Assembly (NCBI GenBank): GCA_963711035.1
Contig: CAVQCN010000005.1
Location: 62,001-126,000, forward strand
Reading direction: 5' to 3'
Length of the DNA stretch: 64,000 nucleotides
Source: WHTK01 sp963711035
GTDB lineage: Bacteria; Chloroflexota; Dehalococcoidia; DSTF01; WHTK01
The notes below the pieces were generated by a model. It saw only the letters and a list, made by a program, of their open reading frames with translations. It searched no databases and had not been told where the DNA came from. Both the position numbers and the translations under genes were made by a program. Of the stretch, positions 16,406 to 24,731 are shown in pieces (within the stretch, counting starts at the first letter, position 1; each line of letters starts with the position of its first letter).

Positions 16406-16915
16406 CCACGCGCGTGATGATGACCCGTACCGAAGCGGAGGACTTCCTGTTCAAAGAAGCCCGCATGCTGGACGAGAACCGCCTGCATGAGTGGCGCGAC
16501 GGGATGACCGAGGACGTCATCTACTGGGTGCCGCTCAACGACGACGAACGCCGACCCGCACAAGCACCTTTCGATCATCTACGACGACTTGTCCAATCTC
16601 AGCGGCCGCATCTGGCGCATCCTGGACAGCGGCATCAACCACACGCAGGACCCGCCCTCCAAGATGATCCGCATGGTGACGAACGTCGAGGTCGAGCCCG
16701 CCGAGCGCGACGACGAGGTCCTGCTGCACAGCTGTCTGTGGCTCTGCACCTTCAAGTCGGGCGCCCAGCGCGTCGATGACGTGAAGCCGGTCTATTACGC
16801 GGCCCGGCAGCAGCACCGCCTGCGTCAGGTCGACGGCCAGTGGAAGATCGCCTTCAAAAAGGTGTCCCTTCTGGAGATGAACGGCCACCTCGGCGCCATG
16901 ACGCACATCATCTAG
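16402..16915 (+). pseudogene. Ring-hydroxylating oxygenase beta subunit with apparent +1 frameshift
   Basis: The first ~48 codons (EDFLFKEARMLDENRLHEW, VIYWVPLND) match the NTF2-like small subunit. The frame then turns into Arg/Pro/His-rich nonsense. The +1 frame from ~16547 continues as NADPHKHLSIIYDDLSNL...INHTQDPPSKM...LLEMNGHLGAMTHII to the TAG at 16915. Removing one base in GACGACGAAC (~16540-16549) gives a continuous ~170-aa chain of normal length. The alpha subunit upstream is intact, so I expect either a sequence error or a very recent mutation. Confidence 0.8.
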
Positions 16916-16985
16916 GGGGATTGCGTCCCGCGCACCCTGCGCGAAGAGCTATCGCCCGTCGAGGTGCTGCGGAGACCGCCCCTGA
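16916..16985 (+). repeat. Stop-linked hairpin repeat (copy C)
   Basis: Just after the beta-subunit TAG: GGGAT-TGC-GTCCC (with a U-G pair), then GCGCACCCTGCGC, itself a second perfect hairpin, then GAAGAG and, ~25 bases on, GGAGACCGCCC. Same order of elements as copies D and F. Confidence 0.65.
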
Positions 16986-17305
16986 AGCGTCTGCCTCGTC
17001 GGACGGGGCGACTCCTCACTTCGTTCGGAATGACAGCTCAGCATTCCTCCCTGAAGTGGACAACGAGAACCGAGATACGCCAATTGCGAAGCAGAAGCAG
17101 GGGTAGCGGGGGCGAAGCCCATGCGCGGTGGGTATGGGAGGTGTCCTCCCATCACCTCTTTTCTCGATGGGTGGGGGCGGAGCAGCGCAACGCGATGCGG
17201 AGCAAGCGTGGCGGGAACCGCTACCATGACAACTGGTCAGACAGCACCCTCGCTCCGCTCGGAATGACAGATCGGAGCGCGGTCTCCGATCACGAGGAGA
17301 AGCCA
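16986..17305 (+). other. Non-coding stretch built from intergenic repeats
   Basis: About 320 bases without a convincing gene. It holds two copies of a short repeat ending CGGAATGACAG (around 17020-17036 and 17256-17272), the GGGGCGAAGCCC-type repeat R1 at 17100-17225, and then the ribosome site of the next gene. Confidence 0.6.
17100..17225 (+). repeat. Intergenic repeat family R, copy R1
   Basis: It begins GGGGTAGCGGGGGCGAAGCC and has a perfect hairpin ATGGGAGG-TGT-CCTCCCAT at 17134-17152. The tail is GGAGCAGCGCAACGCGATGC. Copies R2 (49226) and R3 (61120) share the head, the position of the hairpin and the tail. The hairpin stems differ by paired changes. Confidence 0.7.
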
Positions 17306-17587
17306 ATGCGTATCGCCAACGAATTCGCCGCCGTGCAAATCGACCTCGACGAGAGGGGCAACGGCCCGCGCCTGCGGATTGAGGACCTCAGCACCGGCGT
17401 GCACATCTACCTCGACCCGCTGGAGCTGCAGTCGCTTGCCTGGGCCACGCACCGCGATATGACGACGTTCGCACGTCCCTTCTTCAAAGAGCGTGCCTTC
17501 GACCGTAAGATGGGGCGTGCTCTCAGCGACGCCGCCCTCGAGGAAGCCGAGCACATCCTGCGCGACCAGGACGAGGAAGACGAGTAG
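17306..17587 (+). CDS. Small acidic protein of unknown function
   Basis: 93 aa from the ATG at 17306, after GAGGAG. The sequence looks compact: FAAVQIDLDERGNGPRLRIE (beta), HIYLDPLELQSLAWATH (helix), then a basic helix and an acidic tail (RDQDEEDE). It is 8 bases upstream of the NIPSNAP gene and probably co-transcribed with it. I do not recognise a family. Longer upstream readings pass through repeat R1 and are rejected. Confidence 0.7.
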   Translation: MRIANEFAAVQIDLDERGNGPRLRIEDLSTGVHIYLDPLELQSLAWATHRDMTTFARPFFKERAFDRKMGRALSDAALEEAEHILRDQDEEDE

Positions 17588-17595
17588 GAGAACCC

Positions 17596-18222
17596 ATGAT
17601 TGGCCAGGTGCGCCTCTACACGATCAACAAGGGCATGATGGACAGTTGGGTCAAGCTGTTCAACGAGCGCCTGGCCCCGGTGCACGAGAAGTACGAGATG
17701 CAGATCCTCGGCGCCTGGGTGAACGGGCCGCAGAACGAGTTCATTTGGCTGCGCGGCTTCGAGACGCCGGAAGAGGAGCGCGACAAGACCGCAACCTACT
17801 TCGACCTGCCGGAGCGCAAGGCAATCGGCGACCTGCCCCAGCAGCACATCGCCAAGACGGAGGTACGCGTCTGCGAGCTCGCCTACGCGTCACCCCAGGC
17901 CGGGGAGATACCCGGCGCCGCCCAGTTCCGCCTCTACACGGCGAACCGCGGCCAGCTCGACCCGTTCGTCGAGTTCTTCGTCGCCAACATCGCGCCGCTG
18001 CACGCGAAAGCCGGCATCCCGATCCTCAGCTCGTGGACCTTCAAGCCGCAGAACGAGTTCATCTGGTTCCGCGGCTTCGACGGCCTGGACGCGATCGACG
18101 ACAAGCTCGCTTCTTACAACGCTCTGCCGGAGCGCCAGGCGCTCGGCGACAGGCCGGGCTCGTTCCACGCCAAGCAGGAGATCCGCAACGTCGAGTACGT
18201 CTTCGACCCGCTCCACGCCTGA
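17596..18222 (+). CDS. Tandem NIPSNAP-domain protein
   Basis: 208 aa with two NIPSNAP/dimeric alpha-beta-barrel repeats of ~100 residues. Each has the pattern RLYT.N.G, a helix, an ILGAWV or ILSSWTF strand, and NEFIWLRGF or NEFIWFRGF. Bacterial NIPSNAP proteins are often found beside oxygenase and CoA-linked catabolic genes, but their reaction is unclear. It resembles in design the tandem ABM protein at 14175-14873, so the locus holds two fused ferredoxin-like proteins. Confidence 0.88.
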   Translation: MIGQVRLYTINKGMMDSWVKLFNERLAPVHEKYEMQILGAWVNGPQNEFIWLRGFETPEEERDKTATYFDLPERKAIGDLPQQHIAKTEVRVCELAYASPQAGEIPGAAQFRLYTANRGQLDPFVEFFVANIAPLHAKAGIPILSSWTFKPQNEFIWFRGFDGLDAIDDKLASYNALPERQALGDRPGSFHAKQEIRNVEYVFDPLHA

Positions 18223-18231
18223 TTCGCGGCC

Positions 18232-18871
18232 GTGACCTCCAACTTCCAGTATTCCGTCGATGAGGCGCTGGCCCACCTGCGTGCGGCCGACCCAGTGCTC
18301 GGCGCCCTCATCGACCGCGTCGGGCCGTACGAGGCGCGCATCCGCTACGACGATCCCTACCACTCGCTCTTGCGCACGATCCTGTTTCAGCAGCTGGCCG
18401 GACCTGCCGCCAGCGCCATCCAGCGCCGCCTCTTCGCCCTCTACGGCAACGACGAAACGCCTCCGACGCCCCAGCAGCTGCTGGCAACGGCCGACGAGGA
18501 TCTGCGCAGCGCCGGTGTCTCCCGCCAGAAGATCGGCTACATGCGCGATCTCGCCCTGCACGTAACCGAAGGCTTGCTCGACTTCGACGAGCTCGCGCAC
18601 CTCAATGACGACGAGGTGGTCCGGCGCATCACGGCCGTTAAGGGACTCGGCGAGTGGTCGGCGCACATGTACCTCATGTTCCACATGGGCCGCCCCGACG
18701 TCCTGCCAGTTGGCGACCTCGGCGTGCGCAACGGCATGCGCCTCGTCTACGGCCTCGACGCCCCGCCGACGCCGGGCGAGGCGCGCGAGATTCGGCGCTC
18801 GCTGGGCGCCGTACCGGTCGGTCGGCTCGTGGTACATGTGGCGGGCCGCAGAGGTCATCCCGGCCCTTTAG
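18232..18871 (+). pseudogene. AlkA-like DNA-3-methyladenine glycosylase with apparent +1 frameshift
   Basis: HhH-GPD base-excision glycosylase. Residues 1-185 are well conserved: LRTILFQQLAGPAAS, the helix-hairpin-helix VKGLGEWSAHMYL, and the catalytic Asp162 in PVGDLGVRNGMR. After GEAREI (~18790) the frame is lost. The +1 frame supplies the proper end, RWAPYRSVGSWYMWRAAEV, and stops at 18871. Removing one base in CGGCGCTCGC (18793-18802) restores a ~212-aa enzyme. A GTG at 18232 is the start. Left in its first frame, the reading runs on into the next gene. Confidence 0.8.
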
Positions 18872-18876
18872 ACAGG

Positions 18877-18888
18877 TATACTCAGGGC
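18877..18888 (+). promoter_or_regulatory. -10 box for a leaderless DsbA-family transcript
   Basis: TATACT at 18877-18882 is followed by exactly six bases and then the ATG at 18889, which puts the expected transcription start on the A of the start codon. No ribosome site is present. Confidence 0.55.
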
Positions 18889-19524
18889 ATGAGCGAAACC
18901 GAAGCCACGAACGAGAACGAACGCGCCCATCTGATCATCGTCTCTGACTTCGTCTGACCCTGGTGCTACATCGGCCTCGTGGAGGTCGAACGACTGCAGC
19001 AGGAGTACGACATCCTGGTCGACTTCGCTCCCTTCCTCTTGCGACCCGAAACACCGCCCGAGGGCATGCCCTCCAGCCGCATCGTCGCGCCCGACGCACC
19101 GCCGACTCCGACTGAGCGCCGCGGCGTGCCGCTGGGCATCACGTTCACGCGCGGCCGCACGCGCATCCCGAACTCACATCTGTCGCTGGAAGCGGCCGAG
19201 TTTGCGGGCGATTACGGCGACTACTGGGCATTCCATCGCAGCATGTTCAAGGCCTACTTCGAGGACCTCAAGGACATCGCCGACGTCGACGTGATCGTCG
19301 CAGCGGGCGCCGAGGCCGGTTTGCCAGCCGATGCGCTGCGCGAGGCGCTGACCGACCGTCGCTATCGCGATCGCGTGGACGAGGGCATCAACTGGAGCCG
19401 CAGCATCGGCGTGACGGCGATCCCCACGTTCATCTTCGACCAGCAGTACGGTGTCGTCGGCGCCCAGGAGCTGCCCGTCCTGCGCGACGTGCTGCAGCAA
19501 CTCGGCCATAAACCCAGGGCCTGA
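18889..19524 (+). CDS. DsbA-family (FrnE-like) thioredoxin-fold protein with in-frame TGA in place of the first active-site Cys
   Basis: 211 aa if the TGA at 18955-18957 is read through. Translation runs LIIVSDFV-(TGA)-PWCYIGLVEVERLQ, where FrnE-type proteins have CPWCYIG, so the TGA replaces the first Cys of CxxC. The frame is continuous on both sides, and the downstream part has the usual helical insert (~90-170) and the cis-Pro motif GVTAIPTFIFD. A hairpin 13 bases after the TGA fits a bacterial SECIS. The simplest reading is a selenoprotein (UxxC). Alternatives are a nonsense mutation or sequence error. A GTG at 18979 would give a protein without an active site. Confidence 0.7.
18971..18989 (+). 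promoter_or_regulatory. Candidate bacterial SECIS element
   Basis: TCGGCCTC (18971-18978) pairs with GAGGTCGA (18982-18989) over 8 bp, including one G-U pair, with apical loop GUG. The loop starts 22 nt after the UGA and its first base is G. This meets the common bacterial SECIS model: loop 16-37 nt downstream, a stem of at least 4 bp, and a G in the first two loop positions. Confidence 0.6.
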
Positions 19525-19533
19525 CGACGGCCC
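19516..19533 (+). terminator. Hairpin spanning the DsbA-family stop codon
   Basis: GGGCC and GGCCC form a 5-bp stem with the TGA stop inside the loop. No T tract follows. It is weak as a terminator. Confidence 0.3.
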
Positions 19534-19588
19534 TTCGCCGCGACCGGGCATCCTCTTTTCGCGCCGGACGTGGTACCTTCGAAGCGTC

Positions 19589-20119
19589 GTGTCTTTTCTG
19601 CCCTGGAACAAACGCCACCAGCGCTCCGCCGGCCAACGAGGCCCGCGCATCTTGAGCCACGGCCTCGAAGTCGCCTGGCTTACGGACGATATCGGCATCG
19701 CCGGCGCACCCAACGAGTCGCAATGGCAGCGCATCTTCGAGAGCGGCGTCGCTGCGGTTCTCGAAGTGCGTAACGAAGACCGGGACGACGAGGTCATGAT
19801 GAAGGCGCACAACGTCGCCTACATGCGGCAGGAAGTCGTGGACCACGCCGCCCCCACCCAGGAGCAGCTGCACGAGATGGTGGGCTGGGTCATGGCGCGC
19901 CTGCAGGAGCGCCGCAAGGTTCTCATCCACTGCGGCCAGGGACTGGGACGTAGCGCCCTGATCGGCTGCGCCACCCTCGTCTCGCTGGGCTTCCCGTTGG
20001 ACGTCGCCTATCAGCTGTTGCGTCGCGCCCAGCCCGGCGTCGCCCTCTCGACACGCCAGGTGCGCGCCCTCGACAGCTTCACCGCAACCGTCATCCGCCA
20101 GCGCCGCGGCGCCAGCTAG
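19589..20119 (+). CDS. Dual-specificity/tyrosine phosphatase-like protein
   Basis: 176 aa from a GTG at 19589. The Cys-phosphatase signature HCGQGLGRSALIG gives Cys115 and Arg121 (Cx5R). Asp85 in VVDHAAPT is a candidate general acid. Substrates of such small bacterial enzymes range from phosphoproteins to phosphoinositide-like or nucleotide compounds, and nothing here decides. The gene ends in the hairpin repeat copy D, which shares the G of the TAG stop. Confidence 0.82.
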   Translation: MSFLPWNKRHQRSAGQRGPRILSHGLEVAWLTDDIGIAGAPNESQWQRIFESGVAAVLEVRNEDRDDEVMMKAHNVAYMRQEVVDHAAPTQEQLHEMVGWVMARLQERRKVLIHCGQGLGRSALIGCATLVSLGFPLDVAYQLLRRAQPGVALSTRQVRALDSFTATVIRQRRGAS

Positions 20120-20195
20120 GGATTGCATCCCAGGCAATACCGCGCCAAGGAGAGATCACCTCAGCAAGTGTGGTCGGAGACCGCCCAGCGGTCCG
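20119..20195 (+). repeat. Stop-linked hairpin repeat (copy D)
   Basis: GGGAT-TGC-ATCCC (20119-20131) is a perfect 5-bp stem that uses the G of the TAG stop. It is followed by AGGCAATACCGCGCCAAGG and, ~30 bases on, GGAGACCGCCC. Confidence 0.7.
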
Positions 20196-20228
20196 CAACC
20201 AGGCAGACGGCTGCTGAAGCATCGCGTA

Positions 20229-20234
20229 TATAAT
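20229..20234 (+). promoter_or_regulatory. -10 box upstream of the GlcG/HbpS-like gene
   Basis: A consensus TATAAT in the context GCGTATATAATCACG lies 57 bases before the ATG. It gives a ~50-nt leader that contains the GAGG ribosome site. I see no good -35. Confidence 0.5.
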
Positions 20235-20291
20235 CACGCCTGCCCGCATCTGGGCTTTCGACGTTCATGCAGCTAGAGGAGTGACACCGAA

Positions 20292-20687
20292 ATGAACACG
20301 GCAGACGCGAAGCGCATCCTGACAGCCTCCATCGCCAAGGCCAACGAGATCGGCAAGAACGTGAGCATCTGCGTGGTGGACGCGGCCGGCACCATGCTCG
20401 TCTTCGAGCGCATCGACGGCGCCATGGCCTTTACGTCATCGTTGGCCGAGGGCAAGGCCTGCACCGCCGCCTACTCGGGCCGGCCGACGGCGATGCTGGG
20501 CGGCATGGCGGAAAACCGCCCCACGCTGGCCGCTCCGCTCGCGATACGCCTGGGCGAACGCTGGGTGCCCGTCCAGGGCGGCGTGCCGATCACGGCGGAC
20601 GGCGTCGTCATCGGCGCGGTCGGCGTTTCCGGCGCCACGTCCGAGGAGGACGAGCAGATCGCCAACGCCGGCATCGCGGTTCTGTAA
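20292..20687 (+). CDS. GlcG/HbpS family (DUF336) protein
   Basis: 131 aa. Conserved text: VSICVVDAAGTMLVFERIDGA, SLAEGKACTAA, VPVQGGVPI and VIGAVGVSGATSEEDEQIANAG. Relatives include GlcG and the heme-binding extracellular HbpS, but this one has no signal peptide and is probably cytoplasmic. A GAGG site lies 16 bases before the ATG. Often found near oxygenases or redox enzymes. The role here is unknown. Confidence 0.9.
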   Translation: MNTADAKRILTASIAKANEIGKNVSICVVDAAGTMLVFERIDGAMAFTSSLAEGKACTAAYSGRPTAMLGGMAENRPTLAAPLAIRLGERWVPVQGGVPITADGVVIGAVGVSGATSEEDEQIANAGIAVL

Positions 20688-20872
20688 GCCTAGTGCAGGC
20701 CAGGTAAAGCCGCAGCGGGGCCGGAATGAATCCGGCCCCGCCTTCGATCAGCACACCGCACCGCCGCCAACACCTCGATCACGAGAAGGTAACGCCCGCG
20801 AAACACCGGACTGCTACGCTGGACGGAGGGCGACTGCGTCCGAGCACGCGACTCCAACCGGCGGCAGCACTC

Positions 20873-22279
20873 ATGACCAGCTTCCGAAGAACCAAAATCG
20901 TTACCACCATCGGTCCCGCGACGTCACCGCCTGACGTCATGCACCGCCTCATCGAGGCCGGCGCCGACGTGCTGCGCCTCAACTTCTCCCACGGCGATCA
21001 CGACGAGAAGCGCACCCTCATCGAGCAGGCGCGCGCCGAGGCTCTTGCGACGGGCCGCTCGATCACCGTGCTACAGGACCTGCAAGGGCCAAAAATCCGG
21101 GTCGGCGAGGTCAAGGACGAGCCGGCCGTCCTGCGCGAGGGCGAGTGGATTGAAATCCATAGCGACGGCCGCGAAGGCGACAGCCACCACATCTCAATCT
21201 CCTACGACAACCTGGCTGCCGAGGTTGAGCCGGGCGACCCCATCTACCTGGATGACGGCCTCATGGAGCTGCGCGTCGAGGACGTGATCCACGGCGTGAT
21301 CCAGGCCTCGGTCGTGCGCGGCGGCCATCTCAGCTCACGCAAGGGCGTCAACTTGCCGGGCGTGAAGCTGCGTGCGGCCTCGCTCACGCCCAAGGACGAG
21401 GACGACCTGCGGTTCGGCCTCCGCGAAGGTGTCGACATGATCGCGTTGAGCTTCGTGCGACGCCCGGAAGACGCCGACCGCGCCCGCGAAATCATGATGG
21501 ACATGGACTGTAGCAAGCCGATCATCGCCAAGATCGAGAAGATCGAGGCCATCGGCCAGATCGACGAAATCATCGAGACGTTCGACGGCGTCATGGTGGC
21601 GCGCGGCGACCTCGGCGTCGAAGTCGGGCCGGAGAAGGTGCCGACGCTGCAAAAGCAGATCATTCGCAAGGCCAACGAGGCCGGTAAGCCCGTCATCACC
21701 GCCACGCAAATGCTCGAATCGATGACCTACAGCCGCACGCCAACGCGCGCCGAGGCCTCGGACGTCGCCAATGCGGTCTACGACGGCACCGACGCGGTGA
21801 TGCTGAGCGGCGAGACAGCGGTAGGCCAATTCCCAATTGAGACCGTGCGGACCATGGACCGCATCGTGCGGGAGGCGGAGATGGCAAGCGGCACGGAGCC
21901 CGCAGAGCGGCCGGCGGTCACCTCAACGGCAGCGCTGTGCTCAGCGGCGGTGCACCTGGCGACCGACATCGGCGCCACGGCGCTGGCTGCCCTCACCCGC
22001 GACGGCGGCACGGCGCAGGTCCTCTCCAGCCTGCGGCCCTCGATGCCCGTCTTCGCGCTCTCGGAGGAGCATCAGCTGGCCCGGCGCCTCAACCTGTGGC
22101 GCGGAGTCTTTCCCCTCGTCATCGACCGCGCTCCCGATATCGAAGAGGCGTCGCTCTTGATAGCGCAGGAACTGATGACGCGCGCTCACCTACCCGAAGG
22201 GAGCAAGGTGGTCATCGTCGGCGTACCGCCGGAGTCGACGGTCGCCCGCACCGACTTCATCCGCCTCATCACGCTCTGA
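20873..22279 (+). CDS. pyk: Pyruvate kinase
   Basis: 468 aa from the ATG at 20873. Catalyses phosphoenolpyruvate + ADP to pyruvate + ATP, the last step of glycolysis. Seen: RLNFSHG, DLQGPKIRVGEV, KPIIAKIEKIEA with the catalytic Lys, MVARGDLGVEVGPEKVP, ITATQMLESM, and DGTDAVMLSGETAVG. The length is normal for the bacterial enzyme, with a complete C-terminal domain. Upstream in-frame Met codons give low-complexity text and are rejected. The stop is followed directly by hairpin repeat copy E. Confidence 0.96.
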   Translation: MTSFRRTKIVTTIGPATSPPDVMHRLIEAGADVLRLNFSHGDHDEKRTLIEQARAEALATGRSITVLQDLQGPKIRVGEVKDEPAVLREGEWIEIHSDGREGDSHHISISYDNLAAEVEPGDPIYLDDGLMELRVEDVIHGVIQASVVRGGHLSSRKGVNLPGVKLRAASLTPKDEDDLRFGLREGVDMIALSFVRRPEDADRAREIMMDMDCSKPIIAKIEKIEAIGQIDEIIETFDGVMVARGDLGVEVGPEKVPTLQKQIIRKANEAGKPVITATQMLESMTYSRTPTRAEASDVANAVYDGTDAVMLSGETAVGQFPIETVRTMDRIVREAEMASGTEPAERPAVTSTAALCSAAVHLATDIGATALAALTRDGGTAQVLSSLRPSMPVFALSEEHQLARRLNLWRGVFPLVIDRAPDIEEASLLIAQELMTRAHLPEGSKVVIVGVPPESTVARTDFIRLITL

Positions 22280-22352
22280 GCCATTGCTTGGCGGCAAACC
22301 GCGCGAGAGGCCCTCTGCATGCAGGACGCATCGGAAGGACCGGCCGACAACT
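22280..22352 (+). repeat. Stop-linked hairpin repeat (copy E)
   Basis: GCCA-TTGCT-TGGC directly follows the pyruvate kinase TGA, then GGCAAACCGCGCGAGAGG, ending GACCGGCCGACAAC. That 14-mer is shared exactly with copy B. Confidence 0.7.
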
Positions 22353-22531
22353 GTCAACTTCCGCGACAGTCAGTACCATGACCTCCGCTAATGCTGAGCC
22401 ACCGGATTATAGCGTCGCCAACCTCGGCATCAGCGGCTTCTATCGGTCCGTAACAACTGCTCTGTGACGCCGAATCGCGTGCTACACTCGGCCTTGGTCG
22501 CCAGATTCGATTTCATCGGGGAGCCGCTGCT

Positions 22532-23692
22532 GTGAAGGTCCACGAATATCAGGCCAAAGAGCTGTTTGCCAGGTTCAACGTGCCGGTACCGCGCGGCCGG
22601 GTCGCCTCGACGCCTGCCGAGGCGCGCGCCATCGCCGAAGAGCTGGGCGTGCCGACGGTCGTCAAGGCGCAGATCCACGCCGGCGGCCGCGGCAAGGGCG
22701 GCGGTATCAAGCTCGCCGCCACGCCGGCCGAGGCCGAAGCCGCCGCGAGCCAGATCATCGGCATGACCCTCGTCACGCCCCAGACCGGGCCCGAAGGACG
22801 TCTCGTGCGCCGCGTCCTGGTCGAAGAGCAAACGCAGATCGAGCGTGAGATCTACCTTGCCGTGCTGATCGACTCCAGCATCGGCAGCGCCATCCTCATG
22901 GGCTCCTCCGCCGGCGGCATGGAGATCGAAGAGGTCGCGGCGCAGCACCCCGAGACGATCCACCGCGTCGCCATCGACCCGGCGGCGGGCTTCCAGGCGT
23001 ACGAGGGCCGCGCGCTAGCCTTCGAGCTCGGTCTTACCGGCGACCTGCTGCGACCGGCCGTGGCGCTGATGGGCAACCTGTACCGCGCCTTTGTTGCCAA
23101 CGACCTCTCGCTGGCCGAGATCAACCCGCTGGTCGTGACCAAGGACGGCCGCATCGTTGCGCTCGATGCCAAGCTGAACATCGACGACAACGCCATCTAC
23201 CGCCACGCTGACATCGCGGAGATGCGCGACATCGAGGAAGAGGATCCGCTCGAGGTGCGCGCCCAGGCGGAGGGCATCAGCAACTACGTGAAGCTGGACG
23301 GCAACATCGGCTGCGTCGTCAACGGCGCCGGCCTGGCAATGGCGACGATGGACGCTATCAAGCTCGCAGGCGGCGAACCCGCCAACTTCCTCGACATCGC
23401 CACCGCCAACGACCCCGAGCGCGTGGTCAACGCCCTCGGCATCATCACCTCCGACCCGAACGTCAAGGCGATCCTGATCAACATCTTCGGCGGCATGGCC
23501 CGGGTCGACATCATCGCCCAGGGCATCATCGACGCCAACCAGAAACTGCACGTCTCGATCCCCATCGTGGCGCGGCTGGCGGGCACCAATCTGGCCGAAG
23601 GCGTGAAGATGCTCGAGGACGCCAACATCCACGTCGAGCGCGCCGAAGACCTGGGCGAGGCGGCGCAGAAGGCCGTCGCAGCAGCGAAGTAG
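22532..23692 (+). CDS. sucC: Succinate-CoA ligase, beta subunit
   Basis: 386 aa from a GTG at 22532, preceded by GGGGAG. MKVHEYQAKELFARFNVPVP is the classic start. An ATP-grasp domain follows with KAQIHAGGRGKGGG, then the CoA-ligase domain with GCVVNGAGLAMATMDAIK, GGEPANFLDI and NIFGGMARVD. With SucD it interconverts succinyl-CoA and succinate with nucleotide triphosphate formation in the TCA cycle. 8 bases from sucD. A TACACT box at 22481-22486 may be its promoter -10. Confidence 0.96.
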   Translation: MKVHEYQAKELFARFNVPVPRGRVASTPAEARAIAEELGVPTVVKAQIHAGGRGKGGGIKLAATPAEAEAAASQIIGMTLVTPQTGPEGRLVRRVLVEEQTQIEREIYLAVLIDSSIGSAILMGSSAGGMEIEEVAAQHPETIHRVAIDPAAGFQAYEGRALAFELGLTGDLLRPAVALMGNLYRAFVANDLSLAEINPLVVTKDGRIVALDAKLNIDDNAIYRHADIAEMRDIEEEDPLEVRAQAEGISNYVKLDGNIGCVVNGAGLAMATMDAIKLAGGEPANFLDIATANDPERVVNALGIITSDPNVKAILINIFGGMARVDIIAQGIIDANQKLHVSIPIVARLAGTNLAEGVKMLEDANIHVERAEDLGEAAQKAVAAAK

Positions 23693-23700
23693 GTGAATTC

Positions 23701-24588
23701 GTGAGCATCCTTGTCGACAAGAACACGCGCGTCATCGTCCAGGGCATCACCGGACGAGAGGGCGGTTTCCAGGCCGAACGCTGCATCGAGTACGGCACCA
23801 AGGTCGTCGCCGGCTGCACGCCGGGACGCGGCGGCCAGACGGCGTACGGCGTGCCGGTCTACGACACCGTTGCCGAAGCCGTCGACGCGCAAGGTCCGAT
23901 CGACTGCTCGCTGATCTTCGTGCCGGCCCCCGGCGGCGCCGACGCCATCCTCGAAGCGGCCGCCTCAGACATCAAAGTGATCATCTGCATCACGGAAGGC
24001 ATCCCGACCATCGACATGATGACGGTGAAGCGCGCCTTGCAGGGCAAAGATCTGACGTTGATCGGTCCCAACTGTCCCGGCGTGATCACGCCCGACGAGT
24101 GCCGCGTCGGCATCATGCCCGGCAACGTCTTCGCCGACGGCCATGTCGGCGTCGTCTCGCGCAGCGGCACGCTCGTCTACGAAGGCGTCGACCAGCTGAC
24201 CCGCCTCGGTATCGGCCAGTCGACTTGCGTCGGCGTCGGCGGTGACCCGATCATCGGCACGACCCAGCGCCAGGTCATCGAAATGTTCAACAACGACCCC
24301 GACACGAACGCGATCGTCATGATCGGCGAGATCGGCGGCACGGCAGAGCAGGAAGCGGCGGCGTACATCAAAGCCAACGTCACAAAGCCGGTCGTCGCCT
24401 TCATCGCCGGCAGCACGGCGCCACCCGGACGCCGCATGGGTCATGCCGGGGCCATCATCGCCGGCAACACCGGCACCGCCGCCGCCAAGAAGGCTGCGCT
24501 GGCCGACGCCGGCGCCGTCATCTGCGACTCACCCGCCGAGATCGGCGTGACGGTGGCGCGCGTGCTCAAGGAACGCGGCCTGGCGTAG
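23701..24588 (+). CDS. sucD: Succinate-CoA ligase, alpha subunit
   Basis: 295 aa from a GTG. The Rossmann CoA-binding domain starts VIVQGITGREGGFQ. The phosphorylated His248 sits in RRMGHAGAIIAG, and GPNCPGVITP is conserved. It forms the catalytic heteromer with SucC and is co-transcribed with it. Confidence 0.96.
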   Translation: MSILVDKNTRVIVQGITGREGGFQAERCIEYGTKVVAGCTPGRGGQTAYGVPVYDTVAEAVDAQGPIDCSLIFVPAPGGADAILEAAASDIKVIICITEGIPTIDMMTVKRALQGKDLTLIGPNCPGVITPDECRVGIMPGNVFADGHVGVVSRSGTLVYEGVDQLTRLGIGQSTCVGVGGDPIIGTTQRQVIEMFNNDPDTNAIVMIGEIGGTAEQEAAAYIKANVTKPVVAFIAGSTAPPGRRMGHAGAIIAGNTGTAAAKKAALADAGAVICDSPAEIGVTVARVLKERGLA

Positions 24589-24731
24589 CAGGCTTCGGCC
24601 ATCGACGATACGTGGACCGAGTGTCCACAGGACGTGCGCGACGGAACGCTGCCCCTTGTTGCAGGCCACTTGGCTCTTGCTCGGTGTTCCGCCAACGTGG
24701 TCACATCGAAGATGTCTGAAACGAAGACTTC

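Noticed and set aside
18979..19524. DsbA-family gene starting after the TGA at a GTG
   Set aside because: It would lack the active-site motif and first strand, and leaves the conserved N-terminal reading at 18889-18954 unexplained.
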